DNA of 64,000 nucleotides from Sipunculus nudus. Taxonomy: Eukaryota; Annelida; Sipuncula; Golfingiida; Sipunculidae. The stretch spans positions 55,164,917-55,228,916 of the forward strand of contig CM049319.1 in the NCBI GenBank assembly GCA_026874595.1, given 5' to 3'. Positions 1-12,743 of this stretch are shown piece by piece (position 1 is the first letter of the stretch; each line of letters opens with the position of its first letter). A model generated the notes under the pieces. That model was not told where the DNA came from. It saw nothing but the letters and a program-made list of their open reading frames with translations, and made no database searches. The translations under genes and the position numbers were made by a program.

Positions 1-919
1 ATGATTAAAACATGCATCACCTGTATGTAAAATTCAGCTGAGCGCCAAGGATCATTGGCCACTTGTTTAACTCAACTGACCTTTTGATTGAAACAGTTGA
101 CATATAAAATTAAAAAAAAATATATCCTGAGTAAGAGCGACTACAAAACAATTTCTATTTCGGTTGATTTGACCCAAGATGATATTCAAGTCCACGCTTT
201 TCCTATTTGATGGAGATATTGGTAGAAACAATTGAAATTTCTAATATTGTGAAAACATACTAAGTGGTTTAAAAGATGAAGCATTCACAAAAAAAATTAC
301 TGAATTGGTTGGTTTGTCCTTGAAGATGAGAGTCAAGTTTAACAGATTTCGAACTTGTCCGAGATATTGGGAGTAACATGAAAAAATATAGAGTGGGTCA
401 AAAGTTATCGCGTTCACAAGAAATAACATAGAAGACAACGCCGACAGAAGAAACACTGTGTATTCCCTAACGGGAGGGGAAATATAATTCCTTATACGGA
501 AAACAAAGCGGCTTCATTGTGTTATTTTTAAATGTTTGTTTTAAAATGTGTTTATTTATGAAAATTGACTGATCTCTAGTCTTTGCATTCATAATAATAT
601 GTATGTCACAAACTTTCACAGACACAGCTGCAGTTGCACCATCTCATAGAGGTCAATTGTCATGTGACTCGGATTTGTATGTAAATGCGGATTGCGAAGC
701 AACATACTGTGACTTACTTTTTATGAGCCTAAATGGTATTTTGTCACCTTTTCTCAAGCTAACTCAGGACATTAAAACCATGCTGTAGGATTTATGTGAC
801 TTCTGTCTTTAGCTTCTGACTTATCCAGGGGCAACACATAAAAACATGCATGCCTCCGTGCAGATTCATATGGAATATCTCTATTCCGCATGCCGCATTC
901 CGTACATAAGAGTCCTTAG
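1..919. other. Non-coding AT-rich sequence with a degenerate two-unit repeat
   Basis: No supportable gene. The phrase GAGATATTGGTAG near 211 recurs as GAGATATTGGGAG near 361, and the sequences after each are similar. This suggests two decayed units of a repeat of about 150 bp, spanning roughly 200-440. That period and the wording ('caagtttaac... gagatattgg... aaaagttatcgcg') resemble the cores of other pearl-like arrays in this window, but no ACGG tract or hairpin end is visible. The short minus-strand ORF here repeats itself internally for the same reason and is not a gene. Confidence 0.4.
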
Positions 920-1298
920 GGTTACTCAACATATATATTAATGAAAAATCCCTGTTCAGGAGAGCTCTTATAACGCTTCTCTGACAGGTGCATGGTCTTG
1001 TTTATCTAAAAACACATTATGTGCGCCAGTGTTGCCAAACAGAAAAATCACCTAGTCTAAGGTGGATGACTGCATATATGTTCGGAAGATGAAAGATCAC
1101 TTCCTTTGCAAACTCTGGTTGGTCCAACTTGCCGCCAGATGTCCTTTTTGCATATGTCTGGGTTATTTTGGTGGCCCCCCTCCCCCTTTTATTATTAGCT
1201 GTGTGATGTGAGATCGGCGATTTCTGGCCTATTTTAGTAAAGGTTTCAAAGGATTATCTCTAGCTAAAAGACGTCAGGTATCAGAATAGGCTCCGTTA
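915..1298 (+). repeat. Decayed TTAA-flanked dispersed repeat (family PB, copy 1)
   Basis: A diverged relative of the repeats at 33741-34193 and 49924-50365. Shared landmarks in the same order are the tract around the tatatatta/aatgat start, 'gcatatatg', a TTTGCAAACTCTGG-like segment, 'ggcccccc', 'cctatttta' and a closing stretch that ends GGCTCCGTTAA. The right end is TTAA, consistent with the TTAA ends of the better-preserved copies. It abuts a second element starting with TTAAAGGGACCC at 1296. Confidence 0.5.
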
Positions 1299-1465
1299 AA
1301 GGGACCCATTCACGTACCAGGTGAAACATAAATAAATTATAGTTTGTTTTTCCTTATAATATTATTCTGTCTGCCAATATTTCGTTCTAAGACCATTTGC
1401 TTACTCCTGTACAAGAGTTGAAATAAGCCTTCACGGGGCGCGATCACTGGTCCAAATCATAAACA
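1296..1465 (+). repeat. TTAA-flanked dispersed repeat fragment (family PB left end)
   Basis: Begins TTAAAGGGACCCATTCACGT and matches the sequence from 44979, which begins TTAAAGGGGCCTATTCACAT. Later both share CCAATATTTC and ACTCCTGTACA in the same order. The left terminus therefore matches the TTAA-AGGGGCCC ends of the family, but the interior differs from copy 1. It may be a sub-family. The right end is not recognised. Confidence 0.5.
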
Positions 1466-2329
1466 GAGCGCACGCCTCCTGGAACCCCTCGTGGCCGTAC
1501 CACACAACTTCACAAATTAAGATTTTTCAAACATCCTACCGGTGTTTTTCCTATGTTTATCTTTGATTAACAGACGTCAGATTTTGGAAAATGACCCCTT
1601 CAAACCTTTCGCTTTCATATCTTTGCGGGGTCGTCGCAAGACGGTGCTCCACGGTGTTGTTTTCATTAAGCCTCCCCGTTGGAAGGGTTTATTTCTTTAT
1701 TAATAATCTGGTAACAAATTTTGTGCGTGTACCAACTAAGACACCACCCGAGTGCAAAACCATGGAATACATCTCCCCCCCCTTCTTTCTTGTGCCATTT
1801 TCTGTTTTCTAGATTCCAAATATTGCTGATGTAAACAGCTGAAATTTTGGTATTTTGGGTCCTAGGCCACAGATTTGCCATTTATATTTGTACGGCTCTT
1901 GACCTTATTCCAAATGTCGTAAATTCCTTACTCTTTTTCCCCATTTCCGCTCATCTGAAGCCTTCCGGTGAGCGATTGTATACATTAAGTTCACGGTCAT
2001 TATGTCACAGAATGAATGCTTTTACAGAGGATCTCCGGATGTCCTATCATTGATAACTTTATTGATCAATAGATTAATTAAATGGGAGCAGTTCATGTAG
2101 AGACAAATCCTAGTCACTGTTAACATCTCCTTGCTATTCAGATAATATTTGGATATAAAATATATTGATAACTAGAATTATAGACTAAGGTTTCATATCT
2201 GAAATTACTATGAAATATTATGTCTACACCTGGTAAAGAATTAAACTTATCTGGAAACATTATATCTTAGTTTCAAAACCTTATACTTAATTGTAGTATA
2301 TTTCAAATGTGTCGCAGAGACATTAAAAG
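1466..2329. other. No gene or repeat recognised
   Basis: AT-rich sequence with only short, unsupported ORFs on both strands. I see no splice-bounded exon, RNA gene or inverted-repeat element. Confidence 0.5.
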
Positions 2330-2394
2330 GTATATACATATATATTTATATATATATAAATAAGGTATATATATACACATATATATACATATAT
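2330..2394. repeat. Interrupted (AT)n microsatellite
   Basis: Alternating A and T with a few C and G interruptions (TATATACACATATATATACA-like). It is directly followed by a unique stretch and a C homopolymer near 2437-2449. Confidence 0.85.
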
Positions 2395-3685
2395 GTTGTC
2401 CCAACTTTGATTACCCTCCCACGCCTTCTTGTCACCCCCCCCCCCCCGGGCCGAAAATTTATTTACGCCACTGATTTTTTCAAACTAGAATATGGCCAAG
2501 CGACCACTCTGTTTCTGCCAAATCACTGCATGAGGTATGCACTGTATGGTTGTCTCCTGACGTGAGAGACCGAGAAATTTCTTCCGGACTACCGAAGAAT
2601 CCTAACACATTGCAATGCCAACGTTTAAATAGGTCTTGACTCTTGACTTGTGACCAGTGGCAGTTCTAGAGGGGGCGCCCGCAGCGCCGCCCCTCCCCCC
2701 CCCTTCTGTTCAGCTGAAACATCTATTTCTTTCCCATTTATTCGTGATCCATTTTCATTTTTCAGGTTCTGTTTTATTCCCTAGCAGTTAAATTAATCAC
2801 ATTTTACAATTTATGATTCATAAAATTCTAGATCTTAATCAACATTTGTCTGAATCGCAACTTTCAGTTAACTTCCAAATATTTATTTAATGGGTGAGGG
2901 AGTCTTCTCTTTACTATATTTCCGCCGGGTCATAACACTGAGGACCCAAAACCCCCTGTAAATTTTATTCACAGGGGGAAAAAAACCATAAAAATAAATA
3001 TATTTAATTGTTCATACACTAGAGTATTTTACGTAATTATATTTTTTAATATTTATTGGCAATTTAATATTATACAATTAAAATTGTATAAATACATTTA
3101 AATTTAGAATTTAAGAAAAAACTAAGTTTTAATCATATACCCATAAACTGCCAACTAAGTGTTAGCGCACCCCTGTTTTTTTTTTAATTTCTGGATCCGT
3201 CACAGGTGACACCTGTTAACTGACAAGCCACACTTTGCAAGGGTGGAGGGGTGGTTGGGGGGGGGGGGTTATTTGCAACGGTCGCAACATGCATGCAATG
3301 CAGCAAGAATCCATATTTGACCAATATGATACCAGGTAGCATAGGCACTAAAGTCCAACATATGTCTATAAGCAGATGAATAATTTCAAGAAATCCATCC
3401 GGTAGGTTTGGAGTTAAACAGTCAATAATTCACGTTTTATAGTGTTGTGTGTAATTTTGTATAGCCCAGCGCTATCAGTCAAGGTTTTGAGACGGAACTT
3501 AATGAGATAATAAAAAAAGTAAAACTGCAGGTCAATCGATCAAATTAAAAGCCTATTAAAGTTTTGTGGGATTTTAACCCTAAATGGAACATTTCATCGT
3601 TAAGGCAACCGTCTGTAAAGACCATGGTTCAAAATTAAGGAAACTTTATTTTCTTACAAATTCAGCACGTGCATAATCTGACAGA
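2395..3685. other. Intergenic, homopolymer-rich, no gene seen
   Basis: Contains a C-run near 2437-2449, a C-rich patch near 2670-2703, a G-run near 3258-3268 and AT-rich filler. The phrase GGGTCATAACACTGAGGACC near 2927 has a counterpart near 45746 (GGGTCATAACACCGGGGAACC), so part of this is probably an old dispersed repeat. No coding signal. Confidence 0.45.
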
Positions 3686-3855
3686 AATCGTTAGTTACTC
3701 TTTTATTCTTTGTAAGGCAGCCATGTAAAAACGCATATATACCCAAACGCGTATACAGTCAGCATATACTTATCATCGTATTAAATCCGGATACATCGTG
3801 TATATCCCCTATCATGTGCTTATCAGCCGTTTTTAAAAAACGCAACAATATAACA
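3686..3855 (+). repeat. Direct repeat pair, left copy (about 170 bp)
   Basis: Matches 4892-5060 in the same orientation: both contain GGCAGCCATGTAAAAACGCAT, a CAGTCAGmATgCATA-like segment, ATTAAAyCCGGATA and CGTGTATA in the same order. The copies are about 1.2 kb apart and moderately diverged. They flank the ATAC microsatellite and the unique stretch 4190-4890. Confidence 0.75.
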
Positions 3856-4012
3856 ATATAACAATGGAACACCATATCTATAAAGATACAGGTTCAGGGG
3901 GTGGACAATAACTACACAAATAACAACATAACAGTCTGTAATTATATCCTAACCTGATCAAGTTCCTTTTTACCTTTTTCCTTTTACACAAACACATTCC
4001 CCTTCCTCCTCC

Positions 4013-4072
4013 CCATATATATATAAATAAATATATATATATATACATATATATATATACATATATATATAC

Positions 4073-4107
<35 letters not shown>

Positions 4108-4136
4108 CATACATATATACATACATATATACATAC

Positions 4137-4167
<31 letters not shown>

Positions 4168-4186
4168 ATATATATATATATATACC
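4013..4186. repeat. (AT)n/(ATAC)n compound microsatellite
   Basis: About 170 bp of TATATACATA units with pure AT blocks at both ends. Overlapping minus-strand frames read as endless Tyr/Ile/Met strings. These are a by-product of the dinucleotide repeat and not genes. Confidence 0.95.
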
Positions 4187-4891
4187 GCCGTCTGCAAAGA
4201 CACTGTGACCGAGGCATATTTCATATTCAAATATATAAGCGGTTATCATGACAAAATATCCTTGATGACACAGCGACCTTACGTTTGCGCGCGCTATTCT
4301 TATCACCAGATCACATACCCAACATATGGCAGGAGCTCAAATTCCCATATGCATGTATACTTAAATCAGAGCTTCCAGATTACACCTGGGTCCGACCATT
4401 CAAACTTGTCCCGGTAATTCTCACTGGACTCCACAAGTGCAATCTGGGATACAACCAAAGTCACATAATTAAAGATCGATATTTAGAAATCAATACTCAC
4501 CCGTATTGATCAGAGAGATACGGCGTAGTACACCGTCTTGTTATGCCTACGATGTTCTATAGCCATAAAACAGGTCGCAGGAACTTAAGGCGGCCTCGGC
4601 GAACCTGTACTTTGCACTCTTTAGAAATGATTCACCATTGATAAGGCGCGCGAGGACAGACCATGTGCTGGTCCTACGTGTGTCGTCTGCTAAGGTTTGA
4701 GTTCACGGAAGTGCGATGTCACAACGAGATCTCGTTTATACCCCTATCTGGAGATGTGTGCAGTCAGTGTGGGTCCTCGACCACAAAACGACATGTACTT
4801 ATTACATAATAAGCGGTAATTTTGACGTCAACAAAACCAATTTTGCGACATAAAAACTGTTAGTAACAGTAAGGATTTATAGATAGTAGGA

Positions 4892-5060
4892 ACTGATCAA
4901 ATAGTTTCTCTTTAACTCTTTGTCAGGCAGCCATGTAAAAACGCATAATAACCTAAACCTGAATGCAGTCAGAATGCATATTTATCATTGTATTAAACCC
5001 GGATAGATCGTGTATAATAACCCATATCATGTATATATCAGGCGACAACATGACAACATA
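4892..5060 (+). repeat. Direct repeat pair, right copy
   Basis: Partner of 3686-3855, sharing GGCAGCCATGTAAAAACGCAT and the following landmarks in order. It runs straight into an (AT)n tract. Confidence 0.75.

Positions 5061-5063
<3 letters not shown>

Positions 5064-5098
<35 letters not shown>
5064..5098. repeat. (AT)n microsatellite
   Basis: Near-pure alternating AT of about 34 bp. Confidence 0.95.
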
Positions 5099-5100
<2 letters not shown>

Positions 5101-5540
5101 GAATGAATGAATATTTTATTCAGGTAAGAATAAAACCATCACATAAACAATATACTGTTATAAAAAAACGAAAATCTAAGGTGCTCATCCAAGGTAGTGT
5201 GCAAACAAAAAGTAAATCAATTACATGAATAATAATGCATAAAAATTATATTTATAATAAATAATTATAATTATTAATGAATAATAATAAATAATATAAA
5301 TATGAAACCATGAGAAAACTGAAATAAATATTATGCCGCTTTTATCATAGACTTAATTATCATCTCAATAAAGTTTTATCACGAACATTTTCCAAATAAA
5401 TGTCACCCTCACTTTTTTAAGGTTGGGGAAGGGTAAGGATAAAAAAACATCATATTTACAGTAAGATATCAATCAGTTTACAGTTTTATCATAGTTTCCT
5501 TAAAAATCTTTCAATTATACACTGGATATTGGAAACAGAT
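5099..5540. other. AT-rich spacer before the satellite
   Basis: Very AT-rich. Includes GAATGAATGAAT and AATAATAAT-like simple stretches. No gene. Confidence 0.5.
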
Positions 5541-6034
5541 AGTGTCATGCATCAACTTAATCATCATATACTAAATCATCATAAATGTAAGCCTGTCATG
5601 TTTGTCTTGCGTAAACTGCCATACTGAATCATCATTAATCTAAGGCTATCATGTTTGTCACTTACCAATTGCCATACTGAATCATCATTAATCTAAGGCT
5701 ATCATGTTTGTCACTTACCAATTGCCATAATGAATCATCATTAATCTAAGCCTATCATGTTTGTCACTTACCAATTGCCATACTGAATCATCATAAATCT
5801 AAGCCTATCATGTTTGTCACTTACCAATTGCCATACTGAATCATCATTAATCTAAGGCTATCATGTTTGTCATGCGTCAACTGCCATATTGAATCATCAT
5901 TAATCTAAGCCTGTCATGTTTGTCACTTACCAATTGCCATACTGAATCATCATAAATGTAAGCCTATCATGTTTGTCACTTACCAATTGCCATACTGAAT
6001 CATCATTAGTCTAAGGCTATCATGTTTGCCAGAC

Positions 6035-7880
6035 GTCAACTGCGATACTGAATCATCATAAATCTAAGCTTATCATGTTTGTCATGCGTCATCTGCCATA
6101 CTGAATCATCATATCTAAGCCTATCATGTTTGTCACTTACCAATTGCCATACTGAATCATCATTAATCTAAGGCTATCATGTTTGTCATGCGTCATCTGC
6201 CATACTGAATCATCATAAATCTAAGCCTATCATGTTTGTCACTTACCAATTACCATACTGAATCATCATTAATCTAAGGCTATCATGTTTGTCATGCGTC
6301 AACTGCCATATTGAATCATCATTAATCTAAGCCTGTCATGTTTGTCACTTACCAATTGCCATACTGAATCATCATTAATCTAAGGCTATCATGTTTGTCA
6401 TGCGTCAACTGCCATATTGAATCATCATTAATCTAAGCCTGTCATGTTTGTCATGATTCAACTGCCATACTAAATCATCATAAATGTAAGCCTGTCATGT
6501 TTGTCAAGCGTCAACTGCCATATTGAATCATCATTAAATTAAGCCTGTCATGTTTGTCATGATTCAACTGTCATACTGAATCATCATAAATCTTAGCTTA
6601 TTATGTTTGTCATGCGTCAACAGACATACTGAATCATCATAAACCTAAGCCTATCATGTCTGTCATGTGCCAATTGCCATACTGAATCATTATAAATCTA
6701 AGCCTATCATGTTTGCCAGACGTCAACTGCGATACTGAATCATCATAAATCTAAGCCTATCACGTTTGTCATGCGTCATCTGCCATACTGAATCATCATA
6801 AATCTAAGCCTATCATGTTTGTCACTTACCAATTGCCATACTGAATCATCATTAATCTAAGGCTATCATGTTTGTCATGCGTTAACTGCCATATTGAATC
6901 ATCATAAATCTAAGCTTATCATGTTTGTCATGCGTCAACAGCCATATTGAATCATCATAACCCTAAGCCTTTCATGTCTGTCATGTGCCAATTGCCATAC
7001 TGAATCATTATAAATATGAGCATATCATGTTTGTCTTGGGTAAACTGCCATACCGAATCATCATCCATCTAAGCCTAACGTGTTTGTAATACGTCAACTG
7101 CCATTCTGAATCATCATAAATCTAAGCCTATCATGTTTGTCATGCGTCAACTGTCATACTGAATCATCATAAATCTAAGGTTATCATGTTTGTCAGGCGT
7201 CATCTGCCATACTGAATCATCATAAATCTAAGCCTATCATGATTGTCACGTGCCAATTGCCATACTGAATCATCATAAATCTAAGCCTGTCATGTTTGTC
7301 ATGCTTCAACTGTCATACTGAATCATCATAAATCTTAGCTTATCATGTTTGTCATGCGTTAACAGCCATACTGAATCATCATAAACCTAAGCCTGTCATG
7401 TTTGTCATGCTTCAACTGTCATACTGAATCATCATAAATCTTAGCTTATTATGTTTGTCTTGCGTCAACAGCCATACTGAATCATCATAAATCTAAGCCT
7501 ATCACGTTTGTCATGCGTCAACAGCCATACTGAATCATCATAAACCTAAGCCTGTCATGTTTGTCATGCGTCAACAGCCATACTGAATCATCATAAACCT
7601 AAGCCTGTCATGTTTGTCATGCGTCAACTGTCATACTGAATCATCATAAATCTAAGCCTATCACGTTTGTCACTTACCAATTGCCATACTGAATCATCAT
7701 TAATCTAAGCCTATCATGTTTGTCACTTACCAATTGCCATACTGAATCATCATTAATCTAAGCCTGTCATGTTTGTCATGCGTCAACTGTCATATTGAAT
7801 CATCATAAATCTTAGCTTATTATGTTTGTCATGCGTCAACAGCCATACTGAATCATCATAAACCTAAGCCTATCATGTTT
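6035..7880 (+). repeat. Satellite segment duplicated at +2593 bp (source or copy)
   Basis: Unit-by-unit variants here reappear 2593 bp downstream (about 8628-10473). Diagnostic rare variants are shared: ATTATAAATATGAGCATATC at 7007 and 9600, TCTTGGGTAAACTGCCATAC, and TAACGTGTTTGTAATACGTC. The match is almost perfect over about 1.85 kb, with only isolated differences such as AAGGTTATC at 7177 against AAGCTTATC downstream. 2593 is close to 49 units (2597 bp). Confidence 0.92.
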
Positions 7881-8627
7881 GTCATGCGTCAACTGCCATA
7901 TTGAATCATCATTAATCTAAGCCTGTCATGTTTGTCACTTACCAATTGCCATACTGAATCATCATAAATCTAAGCCTATCATGTTTGTCACTTACCAATT
8001 GCCATACTGAATCATCATTAGTCTAAGGCTATCATGTTTGCCAGACGTCAACTGCGATACTGAATCATCATAAATCTAAGCTTATCATGATTGTCATGCG
8101 TCATCTGCCATACTGAATCATCATATCTAAGCCTATCATGTTTGTCACTTACCAATTGCCATACTGAATCATCATTAATCTAAGGCTATCATGTTTGTCA
8201 TGCGTCATCTGCCATACTGAATCATCATAAATCTAAGCCTATCATGTTTGTCACTTACCAATTACCATACTGAATCATCATTAATCTAAGGCTATCATGT
8301 TTGTCATGCGTCAACTGCCATATTGAATTATCATTAATCTAAGCCTGTCATGTTTGTCACTTACCAATTGCCATACTGAATCATCATTAATCTAAGGCTA
8401 TCATGTTTGTCATGCGTCAACTGCCATATTGAATCATTATAAATCTAAGCCTATCATGTTTGCCAGACGTCAACTGCGATACTGAATCATCATAAATCTA
8501 AGCCTATCACGTTTGTCATGCGTCATCTGCCATACTGAATCATCATAAATCTAAGCCTATCATGTTTGTCACTTACCAATTGCCATACTGAATCATCATA
8601 AATCTTAGCTTATTATGTTTGTCATGC

Positions 8628-10473
8628 GTCAACTGCGATACTGAATCATCATAAATCTAAGCTTATCATGATTGTCATGCGTCATCTGCCATACTGAATC
8701 ATCATATCTAAGCCTATCATGTTTGTCACTTACCAATTGCCATACTGAATCATCATTAATCTAAGGCTATCATGTTTGTCATGCGTCATCTGCCATACTG
8801 AATCATCATAAATCTAAGCCTATCATGTTTGTCACTTACCAATTACCATACTGAATCATCATTAATCTAAGGCTATCATGTTTGTCATGCGTCAACTGCC
8901 ATATTGAATCATCATTAATCTAAGCCTGTCATGTTTGTCACTTACCAATTGCCATACTGAATCATCATTAATCTAAGGCTATCATGTTTGTCATGCGTCA
9001 ACTGCCATATTGAATCATCATTAATCTAAGCCTGTCATGTTTGTCATGATTCAACTGCCATACTAAATCATCATAAATGTAAGCCTGTCATGTTTGTCAT
9101 GCGTCAACTGCCATATTGAATCATCATTAAATTAAGCCTGTCATGTTTGTCATGATTCAACTGTCATACTGAATCATCATAAATCTTAGCTTATTATGTT
9201 TGTCATGCGTCAACAGACATACTGAATCATCATAAACCTAAGCCTATCATGTCTGTCATGTGCCAATTGCCATACTGAATCATTATAAATCTAAGCCTAT
9301 CATGTTTGCCAGACGTCAACTGCGATACTGAATCATCATAAATCTAAGCCTATCACGTTTGTCATGCGTCATCTGCCATACTGAATCATCATAAATCTAA
9401 GCCTATCATGTTTGTCACTTACCAATTGCCATACTGAATCATCATTAATCTAAGGCTATCATGTTTGTCATGCGTTAACTGCCATATTGAATCATCATAA
9501 ATCTAAGCTTATCATGTTTGTCATGCGTCAACAGCCATATTGAATCATCATAACCCTAAGCCTTTCATGTCTGTCATGTGCCAATTGCCATACTGAATCA
9601 TTATAAATATGAGCATATCATGTTTGTCTTGGGTAAACTGCCATACCGAATCATCATCCATCTAAGCCTAACGTGTTTGTAATACGTCAACTGCCATTCT
9701 GAATCATCATAAATCTAAGCCTATCATGTTTGTCATGCGTCAACTGTCATACTGAATCATCATAAATCTAAGCTTATCATGTTTGTCAGGCGTCATCTGC
9801 CATACTGAATCATCATAAATCTAAGCCTATCATGATTGTCACGTGCCAATTGCCATACTGAATCATCATAAATCTAAGCCTGTCATGTTTGTCATGCTTC
9901 AACTGTCATACTGAATCATCATAAATCTTAGCTTATCATGTTTGTCATGCGTTAACAGCCATACTGAATCATCATAAACCTAAGCCTGTCATGTTTGTCA
10001 TGCTTCAACTGTCATACTGAATCATCATAAATCTTAGCTTATTATGTTTGTCTTGCGTCAACAGCCATACTGAATCATCATAAATCTAAGCCTATCACGT
10101 TTGTCATGCGTCAACAGCCATACTGAATCATCATAAACCTAAGCCTGTCATGTTTGTCATGCGTCAACAGCCATACTGAATCATCATAAACCTAAGCCTG
10201 TCATGTTTGTCATGCGTCAACTGTCATACTGAATCATCATAAATCTAAGCCTATCACGTTTGTCACTTACCAATTGCCATACTGAATCATCATTAATCTA
10301 AGCCTATCATGTTTGTCACTTACCAATTGCCATACTGAATCATCATTAATCTAAGCCTGTCATGTTTGTCATGCGTCAACTGTCATATTGAATCATCATA
10401 AATCTTAGCTTATCATGTTTGTCATGCGTCAACAGCCATACTGAATCATCATAAATCTAAGCCTATCATGTTT
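8628..10473 (+). repeat. Satellite segment duplicated at +2593 bp (second copy)
   Basis: Near-identical to 6035-7880. A third, shorter related stretch lies at about 7930-8430, at an offset of 2012 bp from 5920-6420. It shares the variant TATCATGATTGTCATGCGTC with 8660-8680 but not with 6070, so it appears to be the closer relative of this copy. Confidence 0.92.
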
Positions 10474-11482
10474 GCCAGACGTCATCTGCCATACTGAATC
10501 ATCATTAATCTAAGCCTATCATGTTTGCCAGACGTCATCTGCCACACTGAATCATCATTAATCTAAGCCTATCATGTTTGTCACTTACCAATTGCCAATC
10601 TGAATCATCATTAATCTAAGCCTGTCATGTTTGTCATGCGTCAACTGTCATACTGAATCATCATAAATCTAAGCCTATCATGTTTGCCAGACGTCAACTG
10701 CGATACTGAATCATCATAAATCTAAGCCTATCACGTTTGTCACTTACTAATTGCCATACTGAATCATCATTAATCTAAGCCTATCATGTTTGTCACTTAC
10801 CAATTGCCATACTGAATCATCATTAATCTAAGGCTATCATGTTTGTCATGCGTCAACTGCCATATTGAATCATCATTAATCTAAGCCTGTCATGTTTGTC
10901 ACTTACCAATTGCCAATCTGAATCATCATTAATCTAAGCCTATCACGTTTGTCACTTACCAATTGCCATACTGAATCATCATTAATCTAAGCCTATCATG
11001 TTTGTCACTTACCAACTGCCAATCTGAATCATCATTAATCTAAGGCTATCATGTTTGCCAGACGTCAACTGCGATACTGAATCATCATAAATCTAAGCCT
11101 ATCACGTTTGTCACTTACCAATTGCCATACTGAATCATCATTAATCTAAGCCTATCATGTTTGTCATGCGTCAACTGTCATACTGAATCATCATAAATCT
11201 TAGCTTATCATGTTTGTTCAACTGCCAATCTGAATCATCATTAATCTAAGCCTATCATGTTTGCCAGACGTCAACTGCGATACTGAATCATCATTAATCT
11301 AAGGCTATCATGTTTGTCATGCGTCAACTGCCATATTGAATCATCATTAATCTAAGCCTGTCATGTTTGTCACTTACCAATTGCCAATCTGAATCATCAT
11401 TAATCTAAGCCTGTCATGTTTGTCACTTACCAATTGCCATACTGAATCATCATTAATCTAAGCCTATTATGTTTGTCACTTA

Positions 11483-12300
11483 CCAACTGCCAATCTGAAT
11501 CATCATTAATCTAAGGCTATCATGTTTGTCATGCGTCAACTGCGATACTGAATCATCATAAATCTAAGCCTATCACGTTTGTCACTTACCAATTGCCATA
11601 CTGAATCATCATTAATCTAAGGCTATCATGTTTGTCACTTACCAATTGCCATACTGAATCATCATTAATCTAAGGCTATCATGTTTGTCATGCGTCAACT
11701 GCCATATTGAATCGTCATTAATCTAAGCCTGTCATGTTTGTCACTTACCAATTGCCAATCTGAATCATCATTAATCTAAGCCTGTCATGTTTGTCACTTA
11801 CCAATTGCCATACTGAATCATCATTAATCTAAGCCTATCATGTTTGTCACTTACCAACTGCCAATCTGAATCATCATTAATCTAAGGCTATCATGTTTGT
11901 CATGCGTCAACTGCGATACTGAATCATCATAAATCTAAGCCTATCACGTTTGTCACTTACCAATTGCCATACTGAATCATCATTAATCTAAGCCTATCAT
12001 GTTTGTCACTTACCAATTGCCATACTGAATCATCATTAATCTAAGGCTATCATGTTTGTCATGCGTCAACTGCCATATTGAATCATCATTAATCTAAGCC
12101 TGTCATGTTTGTCACTTACCAATTGCCAATCTGAATCATCATTAATCTAAGCCTGTCATGTTTGTCACTTACCAATTGCCATACTGAATCATCATTAATC
12201 TAAGCCTATCATGTTTGTCACTTACCAACTGCCAATCTGAATCATCATTAATCTAAGCTTATCATGTTTGTCATGCGTCATCTGCCATACTGAATCATCA
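11483..12300 (+). repeat. Seven-unit (371-bp) higher-order repeat in the satellite
   Basis: The marker CCAACTGCCAATCTGAAT starts at 11483, 11854 and 12225, exactly 371 bp (7 x 53) apart. The units between follow the same variant order, including the TGCGATACTGAATC unit followed by a CTATCACG unit. An earlier related marker at 11012 is 471 bp upstream, consistent with nine units minus a 6-bp deletion. Confidence 0.9.
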
Positions 12301-12319
12301 TTAATATAAGTCTATCATT

Positions 12320-12743
12320 TTGTTGAATGTTTAAATGAAACGTAAAGTATGAACAAACTATAATTTTGAAAACTGCGCAATTTCTTTCCTGATAATATGT
12401 GAATGTGATTATGGTGATGAAAAATATGGCATTGAGGGAGGGGGGGTTTTCCTAATGTTATTGAGGCGGAGAGGGGGGGGGGGTTCAGGAGGAGATTTTG
12501 AGGTGTCCTGGTTTCGGGGGTAGGGGTGCGCCTTTTGTTACTCATGGACCCCTCGACTTTGCAAACAAAGCTGATGTCCTCTTAAATATTCCAGCCTAAG
12601 CTCTTCCGCTGCATAAAAAAGCCGGGGGTGGATACAGGATTGGAGAATGGGGGTAGGGGATGAGGGGTTGGGGGTTTGCAGGAAATATTGTGAAAACATG
12701 TAGAAATATTTTAAAATTTTTTACTGAAATTTGCGTACTCTGT
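12320..12743. other. G-rich low-complexity flank, no gene
   Basis: Several G-runs on the plus strand (near 12438-12446, 12473-12483 and 12640-12680) within otherwise AT-rich sequence. The minus-strand ORF across it is proline-rich only because of the C-runs. Confidence 0.5.

Larger units (their letters stand above)
5541..12319 (+). repeat. 53-bp satellite array, about 128 units
   Basis: Head-to-tail repeats of a 53-bp unit that can be read as TACTGAATCATCATwAATCT, then AAGsCTATCATGTTTGTC, then a variable tail. Two main tails alternate, ACTTACCAATTGCCA and ATGCGTCAACTGCCA, with a third of the type CAGACGTCAACTGCGA. About 6.78 kb divided by 53 gives about 128 units. Single-base variants, a few short deletions (for example near 11215, where a unit tail is lost) and local homogenisation are visible. 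Every frame carries stops, so it is non-coding. There are no unique spacers between units, which rules out a CRISPR-like layout. The edges are abrupt: unit-like sequence starts near 5541 and degrades at about 12319. Confidence 0.97.

Noticed and set aside
3878-4306. 142-codon minus-strand ORF
   Set aside because: Mostly Tyr/Ile/Met from the ATAC/AT microsatellite.
5541-12319. CRISPR-like repeat/spacer array
   Set aside because: The whole 53-bp unit is repetitive, with no unique spacers, and the window is clearly eukaryotic. It is a satellite.
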